Of a DNA stretch of 64,000 nt, positions 25,948 through 37,869 are shown one piece after another. The DNA is taken from assembly GCA_963170055.1 (NCBI GenBank), contig CAUJGJ010000087.1, positions 1,697,601 through 1,761,600 of the forward strand. Direction: 5' to 3'. This stretch comes from Halisarca cf. caerulea (taxonomy: Eukaryota > Porifera > Demospongiae > Chondrillida > Halisarcidae). The notes under the pieces were generated by a model. That model was given only the letters and a program-made list of their open reading frames with translations, made no database searches and was not told the origin of the DNA. Made by a program: the position numbers and the translations under genes. The first letter of the stretch is position 1; the number at the start of each line of letters is the position of its first letter.

Positions 25948-28900
25948 TTGGTGTATTGCAGTCAGCTCCTCCCCAATTTTCATCACAGATACAAGTACCG
26001 CTCCAAATACTATATTCCCCGTGAACACAACCAGACTGAGAGGCTATTACGAAAAGGAAAATTTAAGTGAGAAAAATGGATTATGTAGTGTCTGTGAACA
26101 GTGCAAAAACAAAACCATACACTATTCAGAATGCTCATAAATTAACCCTTTATTGTGGACGAGCCACTATAGTGGCTCAACCCGTGGTTGTGGAAGATGA
26201 CGAAAGTTTAGCGCATTTTGTTCAAATTTTATACGAAGCATATACGTAGCAATAGTAACACACTCTGTAAGTATGAACCTTCTAATATGGGTTATACCGA
26301 AGTTAGAACACATACTAAAAGTTATTTTCGATCCCGTTTTACGGTGTTATGCAATAAATATACATTAATATCCCGAAAAATCCTAGTTATGCGGAATAAA
26401 AATGGCGTTCTTTAGTGTGGCTCAATCTAAAATCAGGAACTACGCAGAGAGAATGGGATCGATTTCCTTACTTTGCTTGCCGCTGTACTTGGTTTGCTTC
26501 CTGGAAAGAATTGACGAGTTATAATGGCAGATTAGGTCGCTCCGAAGATTGTCAACGTCGAAGGGAGTGACGCTCACAAATCGTAGGAAAGGAGGCACAC
26601 TGTTAATGCTAGTTCGTCCTTTCCGCTTTCTAGAGAGGTACTGTACCATCGTTTCTCAAGCCAGATTAATTCTGAACTCGTTTTTGTCATTATCTACCTG
26701 TTCCTGAAACTCATCTGATGCAGCAGTACGTATACGGTACGCTTAGGATTTTGTTTTTCTAGCTTTCGTGTTACTATTTTTGTTATCTATCGCTTATGTT
26801 GATACTGGCAACATGTTTTAACTTTCGTTAGATGGGCAATTGAGCCAGTAAACATTTAATTCGTTCTTAAAATGACAAAAGAAGTACGAGCCACTATAGT
26901 GGCTCGTCCACGATAAAGGGGTGATTGCGCAATCATATCGTCCACAATAAAGGGTTAATATAATTTTATACTTTGTGCTGCATGGGAATCGTAAAGAAGG
27001 GTTCACAACAACATTAATAAAGTATACTGAACTTTTTGTAAGGCATCACAATAATTATTATACTGTGATATCATTCTTGTGTGTCTGTTGGCCAACTATC
27101 AGAACACTGTCACGGTATTTGGTTTGCAAGACCACTCAAATCACAGCTGGTCTGCTCAATAGATTCATTTACAATTAAGTACATATAATATTAATATTAT
27201 ATTATCAAGTACCATCATACAAAGAACACAAGGATGAGTGTATAGGGGTGAGGCGGGCGATTTACAATAGGTCTAGACAGTAAGTGATCGACTGCAATCT
27301 ACCAATGTTTATCCTGAATAATCATGCAGAATCCATTCAGCATGTGACACCACATGGCACAGCACACTACACCACAGATAAAACAACATTTTTAATGGAT
27401 TGGCAAAGTTGTTTACCACACCGACACCATTGCTCACGTGCACTTGGTGTATTGCAGTCAGCTCCTCCCCAATTTTCATCACAGATACAAGAACCGCTCC
27501 AAATACTGTATTCCCCATGAACACAGCCAGACTTAGAAGCTATTACAAGAAGGAAAATTTTAGTCAGAAAGAAGTGAATATGCAGTGTCTGTGAACAATA
27601 TTTGCAAAAACGAAACAATGCACTATTCACAATGCAATTAATATGATTCTATACTTTGTGCTGGGAGTTGTAGAAAAAGTTTACAACAAGATTAATAAGT
27701 ATACTGAACCTTTTGCCAGTAAGGCATTAACAATTATACTGCATGTGATATTGTCGGTCTTGTATTTCAGTGGGCCAACTATAGGAACAAATAATCTCAT
27801 GGTATTAGATTTGCAAGACCACTCAAATCTCAACAGTTATTGGTCTTCTCAATAGATTCATTGACAAGTATATCAAGGTAACCATCATACAAAGAACACA
27901 AGGGTAAGTGTACAGGGGTGAGGCATGCAGGCGATTTACAATAGGTCTATAGTAAGTGACTGCAATCTACCAATGTTTAGTTAATGATCATGCAGAATCC
28001 ATACAACATGTGACACCACATGGCACAGCACACTACACCACAGATACAAACATTTTTAATGGATTGGTGAAGTTGTTTTACCACACTGACACCATTGCTC
28101 ACTTGTACTTGGTGTATTGCAGTCAGCTCCTCCCCAATTTTCATCACAGATGCAAGAACCGCTCCAAATACTGTATTCTCCATGAACACAACCAGACTGA
28201 GAGGCTATAACAATATAAGGAAAATTTAGGTCAGAAAGAACGGAATATGTAGTGTCTGTGAGGTACATTAAATTTTGCACAAACAAAACTATTCACTACT
28301 CATAATGCTTATAGCTTAATATAACTTTATACTTGTGCTGGGAATTGTAGGGAAAAGTGTACAACTGTTACAAGAATAATATGTACAATAATACTAAACC
28401 TTTTGCCAGTTCTTGTATGTCAGTCGGCCAACTAGCAGAACACTGTCACAGCATTAGATTTGCAAGATCATTCAAATCACGACTGGTCAGCTCAGTAGAT
28501 TCATTGACAAGTATACATCAAGTATTCATACAAAGGACACAAGGATAAGTGTACAGGGGTGAGGCAGGCGATTTACTATTATAGGTTTAGACAGTAGGTA
28601 ACTACAATCTACCAATGTACATACATCAATGATCATGCAGAATCCATACACCATGAGACACCACATGCACAGCACACTACGCTACAGATGCAAACATTTT
28701 TAATGGATTGGTGAAGTTGTTTTACCACACCGACACCATTGCTCACCTGGTGTATTGCAGTCATCTCCTTTCCAATTTTCCAGACAGACACATTCACCGT
28801 TCCAAATATCCTTGTACCCATGAATGCAGCCAGGCTGAGGGACTATTAAAATAAGAAAGAATGGAATATGCAATGGACAATTTGCAAAAAAAGAAACCAT

Positions 28901-29501
28901 ACACTATATTCATAATGCTCATAACTTATTTATAATAATTAAATTATAAATTAATAATTATTACACTTTTATACTTTGTGATGGGAATACCGTAAAGGAA
29001 AGATTACAACAAGATTACTTAATTTGCCGGTATGGCATTGACAATGATACAATTCATATAATATTGGTGAAGTCGTTTTATCACACTAACATGCACCATT
29101 GCTCACTTGGTGTATTGCAGTCATCTCCTTCCCAATGTTCCGCACAGATGCATTTACTGTTAAAAAAACTGATTTGCCCATGAACACAGCCGGGCTTGGG
29201 AGCTATAAATATTACAACAATGAAAATATAGAAAATTAATGCATTATTTTATTACAAGTAATTCTTAGGAAGGGAATAGATATAAAAGCAACTAAGACGA
29301 GTTTCAAAATTATTAGTTGTAACATGGAATGAGAATGATAGTTGCATTCTGGAGCTAGTGGTGGAAGGTTTGAATCACTGTGTGGATATGATGTCTCACC
29401 AGGGTGGTTGCAGTCGGGTCCTATCCAGCCCTTATCACAAACACAAGTGGCAGTCTCACTATTGCAGTCTCCGTAGATACAGGGAGGGTCGCAGGCATAT
29501 C
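25948..29501 (-). CDS. EGF-repeat gene, partial: six EGF-like exons
   Basis: Six phase 1-1 exons, in minus-strand order: 29400-29501, 29107-29202, 28747-28842, 28103-28204, 27438-27539 and 25948-26043. The first is a full six-cysteine EGF (YACDPPCIYGDCNSETATC then VCDKGWIGPDC). The other five are four-cysteine EGF-like modules of the form GCxHG...CxC..xWxGxDCNTP. Each has an ..atag acceptor and a GTGAG donor. The exons at 28.1, 27.4 and 25.9 kb are nearly identical (SGCVHGEYSIWSGSCIC) and lie in repeated segments of about 665-680 bases. Two of them carry small in-frame additions at the donor. The start, the signal peptide and the 3' end are not certain. Candidates are a 42-base exon at 29692-29733 and a terminal exon near 25530-25580 (VHVDSSDSDGGNWI then stop). 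A secreted or extracellular protein is likely. Confidence 0.65.
26146..26954. mobile_element. TTAA-flanked inverted-repeat element, 809 bp, in an EGF-gene intron
   Basis: TTAA at 26142-26145 and 26955-26958 flank ends CCCTTTATTGTGGACGA and its exact inverse. Near each end lies the palindrome GAGCCACTATAGTGGCTC (26160-26179 region and 26888-26907 region). The internal sequence has only short frames. It is related in plan and in the 'gcca..a.agtggct' word to the element at 21186-21968. Without it, the spacing between the EGF exons at 25.9 and 27.4 kb equals the spacing of the other two copies, so it landed after the exon triplication. Confidence 0.85.
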
Positions 29502-29691
29502 CTGGAGTAAAATGTGATTAATGTGCTTTACATGTAGTGAAAGCTGATTAAAAATGAATAAGATTTTGTGACCTAATTATTTTGCCTATAAAATTAATAG
29601 TAAATATTACGTATTCCAACCCAAAGAAAGGTTGACTAGGACTGACAAGGATCGAGCTCTTCTCTATAACAACACAGGTTTTAACACTCAC

Positions 29692-29733
29692 CAGCTGAAT
29701 GGTCCACGGTCTGTGCCACCAATATGGCCAGAT
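29692..29733 (-). CDS. Candidate small exon upstream of the EGF exons (end of signal peptide)
   Basis: Bounded by a ttccaacag acceptor and a GTGAGTG donor, phase 1-1, encoding LAILVAQTVDHSA. Joined to the first EGF exon it gives a hydrophobic stretch followed by YACDPPC, as expected for the end of a signal peptide. The exon with the initiator ATG was not found. The plus-strand frame of 86 codons over this place is considered a shadow. Confidence 0.3.
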
Positions 29734-29899
29734 CTGTTGGAAAGCAGTATGCATGAAAATGTCAGTAAAATACACTATTATGTGAACAAGTACAGGATCG
29801 ATGAAAGAGATAAACTATTCATGCTGGTTCATTCTACACCCGTAACTATATGCTATGATATTGAACAGTCTGTAACAAGGTATAAATCATAATGATTGT

Positions 29900-31100
29900 T
29901 GTCAACAGCTATATTGTAACAATACTGGAAATCTTATTATAATTATGGCTAATGCTAGTAGTGTTAATATAATAATTATAGACAATGCACTGTAACAATG
30001 ATCATCATATATATTTATAAAAGACTGAGTGAACTTATCAAATTATGCATGTGCCCAAGTAGAACAAGTAATTTTTTATAAGAGGTAGTGGAGATGTAAA
30101 TTTGGTAGAGGTAGTGGACATGACATTGTAAAGGGAAAAAAGTTATACCACACATCGCTCATAGTCCTGTAATTGATAACTTACACAAAATTTTGGTAAT
30201 CATTTTTCAAGCTGTTTTCTTGAGCAACAGACGTAGACAGTTGTTTAGTGAATAAACAAGGTTTCTTTAATCCCTGCTTGCATTTGAATAGTGCACAGAC
30301 TATTATAGTGGCAACTTGACTCTAATTTGTGAGTTCGAAGTTCAATTTTAAGCAAAGTTGAGGTAATTGACCTCTAAGAACTACCTGGTGTCAGGTTTTG
30401 GCAGTTACAAGATTTGCACCAGTGGAAAGCTATACTAACCACAAGGCAATAACCACAAGATAATACTAGTTGTGCATGAACATAGTTCAGACCTCGATTG
30501 CTGCGATAGTTCTCAGATCCAATAGTGCTCATGGGTCTGGGAACAAGACGGTGCTGCAAATGGCCGGCATCATGGCTGCATGACGCATTTTGTGGCCCGA
30601 GTGATAAAATCAGAAATCCTATTACTATAAAATCAGAAATCCTATTACTATTCTATATATATATATACTATTATACTACTATTCTATATACTATTCTTGA
30701 TCAAATTGTAAGAATCAGTCGACAGAAACTCAAGATATATATATTGCGGATCTTGTTGTAACATTATGTACATATTGAGCTTCAAATGATGCAACAATAT
30801 GACTGTTAATATATAGGGCAAGAGTTGAAAATTCTTTGGCGTTCTTTGCCAATTCACTGTTTGCTGAAAGATGTATTCAATCTCGAGATGAAGCCGCAAT
30901 TGTTGGAAATAATCGTTCTGGGCCAAAAGGTGGAATGTTACCCTACGAAATGCATGGGCAGCCTCAATTGGACTCCCATTGGTGACGGTAACAATGAGCC
31001 TCACTGAGCTATACTCAGCAATGATTGCTCCTCAAGCTATGTCTTTGGTTATATATTATATATGACAGAGTGCAAGGTACACAATGTCATGCAATGCATA
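29900..31100. other. No gene seen
   Basis: AT-rich region. A 25-base word ('taaaatcagaaatcctatta') is tandemly duplicated at about 30606-30655. Sixty-codon frames near 30825 have no splice or promoter support. Confidence 0.4.
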
Positions 31101-31108
31101 CTCATAAG

Positions 31109-31114
31109 CACACA

Positions 31115-31182
<68 letters not shown>
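31109..31182. repeat. CA microsatellite
   Basis: Almost pure (CA)n tract. Confidence 0.9.
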
Positions 31183-31184
<2 letters not shown>

Positions 31185-31526
31185 ACTGTCAGACACAGTA
31201 GTTCCTGGAAATCAGCATGATTGTTTAGAAATTTTGAAGTAATTTACTTAGAAGTATTAATTCATTTGTTTTATAAAGCATTCAAACTGATGGCAAAAAT
31301 GCACAAAGATTCAGAAAATTCGAAACAGAAACATGACATGCAAATTCCGTCATCCATGTTTTATTGTGCAATAGACCCAGGCCATTGTTTGTGACTACTG
31401 AATAAACAAGTTGGTATGTGTGCATGCATATGCTTGTGTGCATGTGCATGCATATGCATGCACATGCACAAGCATATTAGACGTATATACGTTCAAACAC
31501 TATAAGCATACATTTATCCACGCACT

Positions 31527-31568
31527 GCACACACACGCACACGCACACGCACACACACACACACACAT

Positions 31569-31622
<54 letters not shown>
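31527..31622. repeat. CA microsatellite
   Basis: (CA)n with cgcac and tgcaaac interruptions, preceded by 'gcatgcatatgc' palindromic words at 31420-31470. Confidence 0.9.
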
Positions 31623-31624
<2 letters not shown>

Positions 31625-31724
31625 TCAATTGTAATGATTGTGAGATGTGTAGACATGTAACACAAACAGCCACTTTGATGTGATTACCACACACTTACAT
31701 AATTATAACATGTGTTACGTTTGT

Positions 31725-31830
31725 ACAGTGAAACTGGTCTATTCTGACCACCCAAGGGACCAAGTGTATCGCATGTGATCTCTGGGGATAAATGGACTTT
31801 GTACAGACATGCTCTAGTATATATTGGCAG
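31725..31830. repeat. Dispersed 'gaccacccaagggacc' repeat
   Basis: Starts 'acagtgaaactggtctattc' and continues with 'ccacccaagggaccaagtg'. It is a member of the dispersed family listed at 1838-1925. Confidence 0.5.
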
Positions 31831-32279
31831 TATTGATATTGGTTTAAGTATGCATGTATGTACAGATGTAGTCAAGATTACCTCTGTCTGTTTACGTACA
31901 TGCATGATATGTATGCAGTAAGATCACTCTTATCTGCACCTCAGATCTCCAGTTTCTTCACATTATGAGGCCGTTATCTTGTTGCAAATCTGCGATAATC
32001 CTACTGTACACCGTATTGACTATGTATATGCTCCCGGCCTCATTACTAACTCTATTGTTAGTTGTCACATACTTAGTCTAGCATGATTGTGTATTTATCT
32101 GTTTGTTGATAATAATATTATTGTTATAAATGTTGTAGAATGGTGTCATAAAACATACAGTTATCATTCTTATTCTGTCTTTGCTACGAATATAATTAAG
32201 TAATGTAGGTACTTGGGTTGTATGGTATATATGTAAAACGCATTTTATAAGTAGCAGTGTCACAGTCGATCATGAAAGT

Positions 32280-33010
32280 GGGTTTATGACCATGCAAGCT
32301 CTGAAGTGAAGATGAAACATCTTGTGGGTGATGTGCACATATAAGTAGATTTGTAGTTTGTATGTTAACTGTGCACCTTTATGGCTATATAATATGCATT
32401 GCATGGAATCTATATCTTGATACCTGTTTACAAAGAACTCTCACAACTCATCCTCATATAAACGTTCATTGGTATCACTGTGGTGCTCTCATGGACCAGC
32501 TTCACTGAGGTGGTCTCTATATGCAGGTGATCCTTCTAGCATGTTATATTGTACATACATATATGTACTAGTGTTTATATTGGTCAGGCTAGGAACAGCC
32601 AGGTAGTCATTTGTTGTTAGGTATTCTTTGACAGCATGCATTGCCCCTAAAATTGTTAGCTGATTAGCTTAGTGTTTTTTGCATTAATTTAGCTCAAACT
32701 AATTCATATTTATCTCAATTATCAACTCATATTTAGGACATGTACATAGATATCCTTTTTCCGAATCCATATTTAAAGCTATTAATCAAGCTTTTGTAAA
32801 CAGGTTATGGTTAAAATGTATTCCATTGCAAGTCTGTTTCAAAAGCAGTGGGAGTTACCATAAAAGTTGCATGCCAACATGCCTTAACCCACACAGCAAC
32901 ATGCATACACACATGCATGCATAGAATATTAATTTTGTAATGTATATATAATTGCATATAATATATATTGTGCTATACTAAATCCTATCAAAGCATATGT
33001 CAGCCCTACA
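32280..33010. repeat. Distant copy of the receptor-array spacer, with a single minisatellite unit
   Basis: 32280-32470 matches 8940-9460 and 12360-12860. 32466-32530 carries one 'ccagcttcactgaggtggtc' unit. 32590-33010 matches 9890-10760 and 13830-14260. Block order is the same as in the main array, so a whole segment, not just an exon, was copied about 15 kb away. Confidence 0.6.
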
Positions 33011-33184
33011 CATGGCTCTAGGTTTGTTAGTTGGTTGTTGTAACATTGGACATTTTAACCAGAAATAAAACCGAATTTTGTCGTATTACTTTTCTGATGA
33101 TACATAATATGCTGTACATTGTATGCCCACATGCAGGAAGCTACAATAAAAGCTTAGCCATAACATTTCTACTTAATATACAGT

Positions 33185-33450
33185 TTATATATATTTGTAG
33201 TAGCTTGACTGCTGCAGACCATAAGCTGGATTTTCAGTCATTGCAATGTCACTACAAGGTATTGCAACAGTTCCTTCCACTTGTTCATAAATATCTTCCC
33301 TATTTGAAGGAGAGCACCTTTGAGTTGTGTTAACGTTTCTATTGCAGCATATTTTTATAACGACAGCAGCTGCTAGCAATATAACAACTAATAGTATTAT
33401 GGTAGCTGAGCTGCCCATCAAAAGTGTGTACTCTTGCTCTGAGGTCTCAC
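33185..33450 (-). CDS. Lone membrane/tail exon of the Ig-FN3 receptor family (copy E)
   Basis: An intact phase 1 terminal exon with the family acceptor (atgtgtag). It encodes ETSEQEYTLLMGSSAT, a helix (IILLVVILLAAAVVIKICC) and a tail with IYEQV, ENPAYG and a novel ending SSYYKYI. The helix differs from the other copies (AAAVV in place of LTNIIGVVV). The first ITAM-like tyrosine is cysteine (CSDI) and the second is YGLQ, so the ITAM spacing is lost while NPAY is kept. No FN3, Ig or signal exon was found upstream on the minus strand (33450-34200). It is either an orphan exon or the end of a gene whose other exons I cannot see. Confidence 0.5.
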
Positions 33451-34203
33451 CTACACATAAGCAAACAAACAGTTGCAGCTCTACAATAGCAAATTTGTAC
33501 TGGCTATGAGTGGGTATGTACCTTATATTCTCTAAAAATTCGTCACACCTATAGTTTCTCAAAAATGTTGTCTGACAGGAGAATGAGAGTACATTCAAAC
33601 TGATTAACAACACTCGAAGAAAATTAGATTATCCAAACAGAAAATTGGAGACATTTGGAGATCACTTTATTGTACAACTTTTATAACATGGTGTCAGAGT
33701 TCGTACCTAAGTTTTCATTTGCTGTTCATGGCCAGCGTCTATGCATGTCTTTCGGTTGAATGGGTTAGCATCCGACTTGAATCCGTTTGTTCTTGAATGG
33801 GTTGGCTATCCGACTTGAATCCGTTTGTTCTTTTTGCAGCTGCGTCAGAAGACTTTTTACCACCTCTAAAACTTTCTTCATCCTTTTAATGTAAAATTGT
33901 TCCCGTATAGAGAAAATCGTGCACCTTTGATTTTTCAATATCTTAGAGCGGCCATTTAATTTTGTGGTTAGCTCCAAATAGTTTTTGTGTATCCATTGTA
34001 TATGTGCATTTCTTGGCATACATTTGTGTTTTTGTAGAAACCTTAGAGCCTTTTATACTAATCCCTAGAGGTCGTAATAAAATAAAACTAGGCTTGAACA
34101 AAATACTCGCAATAGGCTAAGATAAATTTCCAAGTCGCCGTCTGTAACCAATGTTATTCTATTAAATTAAGAGCCAATTAAGTGGTCTTTAGTCAATAAA
34201 GGG
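33451..34203. other. AT-rich stretch ending in a solitary TTAA-type terminus
   Basis: At the right end, read on the minus strand, TTAA (34204-34207) is followed by CCCTTTATTGACTAAAG, similar to the end of the 26.1-kb element. The matching left end was not found. A 14-codon direct repeat is at 33755-33830 ('atccgacttgaatccgtttg' twice). An 84-codon minus frame (33765-34019) has no other support. Confidence 0.4.
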
Positions 34204-34207
34204 TTAA

Positions 34208-36509
34208 ACATCAGTGTTGCTCTTGGGATGGTGCACTCCCAAACTTTAGGGAAGTCTGTTATCTGCAGCTTTTGGTGCAGTGCTCAACTGTCAAATTTCA
34301 TGGACTGAAGTATTATACTCCTATTCTTCTCATTCTCATGTGTTCCAAATGTGGATTCGCCAGAGCAGTTCATGTTGGAGGGTGCGATGGAGTTGAAAAT
34401 GTCACTGAACTCTGATGTCACTGTCCGCACACTTTTGGTTAAGCCATACACACATCACACGAGACCTTGAGAAGTGTTGTGATTTGACTACATATATACG
34501 TTTCATTACATGTAACCCCACTGTGAACTATTCCAGCACTATTTGAGCCTAGCATACCTGTTGTTCGCATATAGTCAGATGCAGATTTAATGAGCGTGTG
34601 TGCGTGTGTGTATGTGTGGGGGGGGGTGGGGGGTGCGTGTGTGTGGTTGTGCATTTGCTTCTTGTCAATTTATTGTCCCAAACTTGTGGAAAATTGTTGG
34701 CACCGAAATGGACAAGAAGCTGCAGAAGACAAAACCATAGACCTAACCCAGGGCAAAGATCGCAATTTTAACGAATGGGGAGAAAAATTTTTGTTTGTGT
34801 AAAAAATGCGACTTTTTAAAAACTACAAGTGTGGAAGATTTTGAACTCTTTGCCCCGGTAGGTTTCTGTCTCATTTGACTTCATCAGTATGGTTCATTGT
34901 CAGGGTTTTATCAGCATGGGCATGGGCAGGTGTGCATGCAGTGTGAACATGTGCCTATAGCCTAATGAGGCAGAATTTCGGCGCATTTTGAAAAAGTTTT
35001 GAAACTAAAGCGGCGAAAATTTAGTTTTAATATTTTTTTGAAATGAGGGTTATATCCTCCTGTACTACCCTACCCCAGGTTGGACCTAGTGTCCCACAAC
35101 GGTAGGAGGATATAATGTATGTGCTGTGTGCAAACAACGGGTTATAAAAATCAAACGGCCATGAGGCCTACATCTTAAAGAAAGTGGCCTGCTGGGCCAA
35201 AATAAAACTAAACGGCCACCAGGGACCCACAACCGAAGATCGTGTACCTGCTTCACAGGAGAGAACGGGTTAGTGGACTCACCTTGGTTCTGCAGCAGAC
35301 GACACGCATTTTGCAGAGAACCCCTCTAGCGTACACTAGGGGGCTTACTGGTGATCAAAATTCAGAACTTTAAACTTAACCTTCTGATCCACGCAATCGA
35401 AAAAAAAAGCGCTTCGATCCTAACTAAGGCAACAGCTTAAGTTCTTCTTCACCTCAGTTACCTTTGTCGGCGCTGGTGCTGCCGTCTTTAATAAGCCAAA
35501 TACCTACTACTAAAACAGGTTACGAAAATTAAAAGTACTCTATGCTAGAAATCATACGTCAAAACCACAGGAACACGCAGACAATTAACCCTATGTCAGC
35601 GAAGGAAGGAAGCACATGCCCATACCTTGATCATTCCACACATGCACTGGGCACTCAAGACATCGATCGGACTAGGCATCATCTCAGTAAACGCACCCAA
35701 CACATCAGACTAGGAGGTATCATCTCAGTCTCATCACATCAGGCAGACGTCGGTCCACAGACTCCAGAGTATAAACATAGGAATAGCATCAGCTTGAAAC
35801 GGAGGTGGGTCTTTAACAATGGCTGTAGTGAGAGACAAAACAGTGCAAGATCGGTAAGTCATCTCTCCACGTTTGTGTACATGATTGCTTGTGCACTACG
35901 TACATCCACATGTGTGGTTTCAAGTCTGTGTGCGTTGCAAATGTGTGAACATTGGTATCAAAGTTTGTATGTACAAATCAATACACAAATACAATAGTGT
36001 ATGTGTATAAATGCAAAAGACAATTCTTACCTGGGAGTATTTCAAGGGATGTGGTTGTGACAGTTTACACAAGTAACCCTGTCAGTCTGGGGAGATGAAG
36101 GGGAGGGAGGCGAATTGAGGCGGAACACATCAGACGGAAGTGAGGAGAGCTGAGGGCAATGACCACGATACGCTGTTCAAAAGAGTTGTTATCCCATCAC
36201 AGGAAACAGACCAGGACACATCAGGTAACGATTGTTGTTCTTTGCACAATCTACATCAAAATGAAAACAAAAATCAACACTTCGTAGGTAAGTTATGTCT
36301 GATTTGGACATAACAACAAAATGGCGGACGTTATCGAAGCACTATTACAACCCCCCCTGATTTTCGGCGTAACAAGATATACAGTTCTGAAATATGCTTA
36401 GACAAGATCAAGAACATGTCTAATTTGTACCTGAGCAGACTAGAGGCTTATAAAGTAACTTAAAGATTTTCTTTGTGGACCTTTCATCAGGCCTACGTGA
36501 AACACAAAG
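34208..36509. other. Mostly non-coding; weak first-exon candidates
   Basis: No firm gene. A hairpin-like pair 'ttatatcctcctgt' / 'gtaggaggatataa' is at 35049-35117. On the minus strand an ATG-led stretch (MRVVCCRTK) ends at a strong GTGAGT donor near 35280. On the plus strand MAVVRDKTVQDR (35819-35853) ends at GTAAGT. They face away from each other across a slightly CpG-richer core, so a divergent promoter is possible. At 36321 an ATG in a good context (acaaaATGGCGG) opens only 26 codons. Confidence 0.3.
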
Positions 36510-36569
36510 ATGGCAAATTCCGGCTGTAGAAATCGGGGGTTTTTGCACACAAAAATAGGTTCAAAAGAT

Positions 36570-36704
36570 AATCGAAAAATGAAAATCGCTGCTCCGTTCC
36601 ACAACTTTTATGTCCAAGGTTATCCAAAAGAAATACACCCGTCCGGCCACAAACCGCCGGACATAAAACGAATGGAACAACGCACGAAGATTCATTTTTC
36701 GATT
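36570..36704. mobile_element. Fold-back element with 46-base arms
   Basis: The arm at 36570-36615 (starting AATCGAAAAATGAA) is the diverged complement of 36659-36704 (ending ATTTTTCGATT). Arms share TTTTATGTCC at their inner ends, separated by a 43-base centre with its own cggccaca..ccgg symmetry. Frames on both strands across it are reflections of the inverted repeat. It abuts the 33-base minisatellite. Confidence 0.65.
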
Positions 36705-36774
36705 CTGAGGGTTTGGTCCTTTAGGAACAATGTCTGAAAGTTTCGATACCAAAACCTATAACTGTGTGTATGGT

Positions 36775-37865
36775 GTGTGCCAAGGGGTGGGGGTAAGTGT
36801 GTACATTGTGCGACAGGGGGCGTGAGCAAGTGTGTACGGTCTGTGACGGGGCGTGAGCAAGTGTGTACGGTCTGTGACAGGGGGCGTGAGCAAGTGTGTA
36901 CGGTCTGTGACAGGGGGCGTGAGCAAGTGTGTACGGTCTGTGACAGGGGGCGTGAGCAAGTATGTACTGTCTGTGACAGGGGGTGTGGGCAAGTGTGTAT
37001 GGTCTGTGACAGGGGGGTGGGGGCAAGTGTGTATGGTGTGTGACAGGGGGTGTGGGCAAGTGTGTACGGTCTGTGCCAGGGGGCGTGGGCAAGTGTGTAC
37101 TATGTGTGACAGGGGGTGTGGGCAAGTGTGTACGGTGTGTGCCAGGGGTTGGGGGCAAGTGTGTACGGTGTGTGACAGGGGGTGGGGGCAAGTGTGTACG
37201 GTCTGTGACAGGGGGTGTGAGCAAGTATGTACGGTCTGTGACAGGGGGCGTGAGCAAGTATGTACAGTCTGTGACAGGGGGCGTGGGCAAGTGTGTACGG
37301 TCTGTGACAGGGGGTGGGGGCAAGTGTGTATGGTCTGTGACAGGGGGCGTGAGCAAGTGTGTACGGTCTGTGACAGGGGGCGTGAGCAAGTGTGTATGGT
37401 CTGTGACAGGGGGCGTGAGCAAGTGTGTACGGTCTGTGACAGGGGGCGTGGGCAAGTGTGTACGGTCTGTGACAGGGGGCGTGGGCAAGTGTGTACGGTG
37501 TGTGACAGGGGGCGTGGGCAAGTGTGTATGGTCTGTGACAGGGGGTGGGGGCAAGTGTGTATGGTCTGTGACAGGGGGCGTGAGCAAGTGTGTATGGTCT
37601 GTGACAGGGGGTGGGGGCAAGTGTGTACGGTGTGTACCAAGGGGTGGGGATAAGCGTGTACGGTGTGCGACAGGGGGCGTGAGCAAGTGTGTACGGTCTG
37701 TGACAGGGAGCGTGGGCAAGTGTGTATGGTCTGTGACAGGGGGTGGGGGCAAGTGTGTATGGTGTGTGACAGGGGGTGGGAGCAAGTGTGTATGGTGTGT
37801 ACCATGGGGTGGGGGCAAGTGTGTATGGTGTGTGACAAGGGGTGGGGCCAAGTGCTCATGGTGAG
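36775..37865. repeat. Minisatellite, 33-base unit, about 33 copies
   Basis: Unit: 'gggggcgtgagcaagtgtgt' followed by 'acggtctgtgaca', with g/a, c/t and ggtg/cgtg variants. The unit length is a multiple of three, so long open frames appear on both strands in several frames (up to 454 codons minus, 274 codons plus). None is expected to be a gene. The plus strand is strongly G-rich (ggggg runs every 33 bases). Confidence 0.95.
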
Positions 37866-37869
37866 TCCA

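Noticed and set aside
29632..29892. 86-codon plus-strand frame
   Set aside because: The minus strand here has a bounded exon candidate consistent with the EGF gene. The plus frame has no support.
35542..35997. 151-codon plus-strand frame
   Set aside because: Composition looks random and no domain is recognised. A better-supported short exon with a GTAAGT donor lies in another frame inside it.
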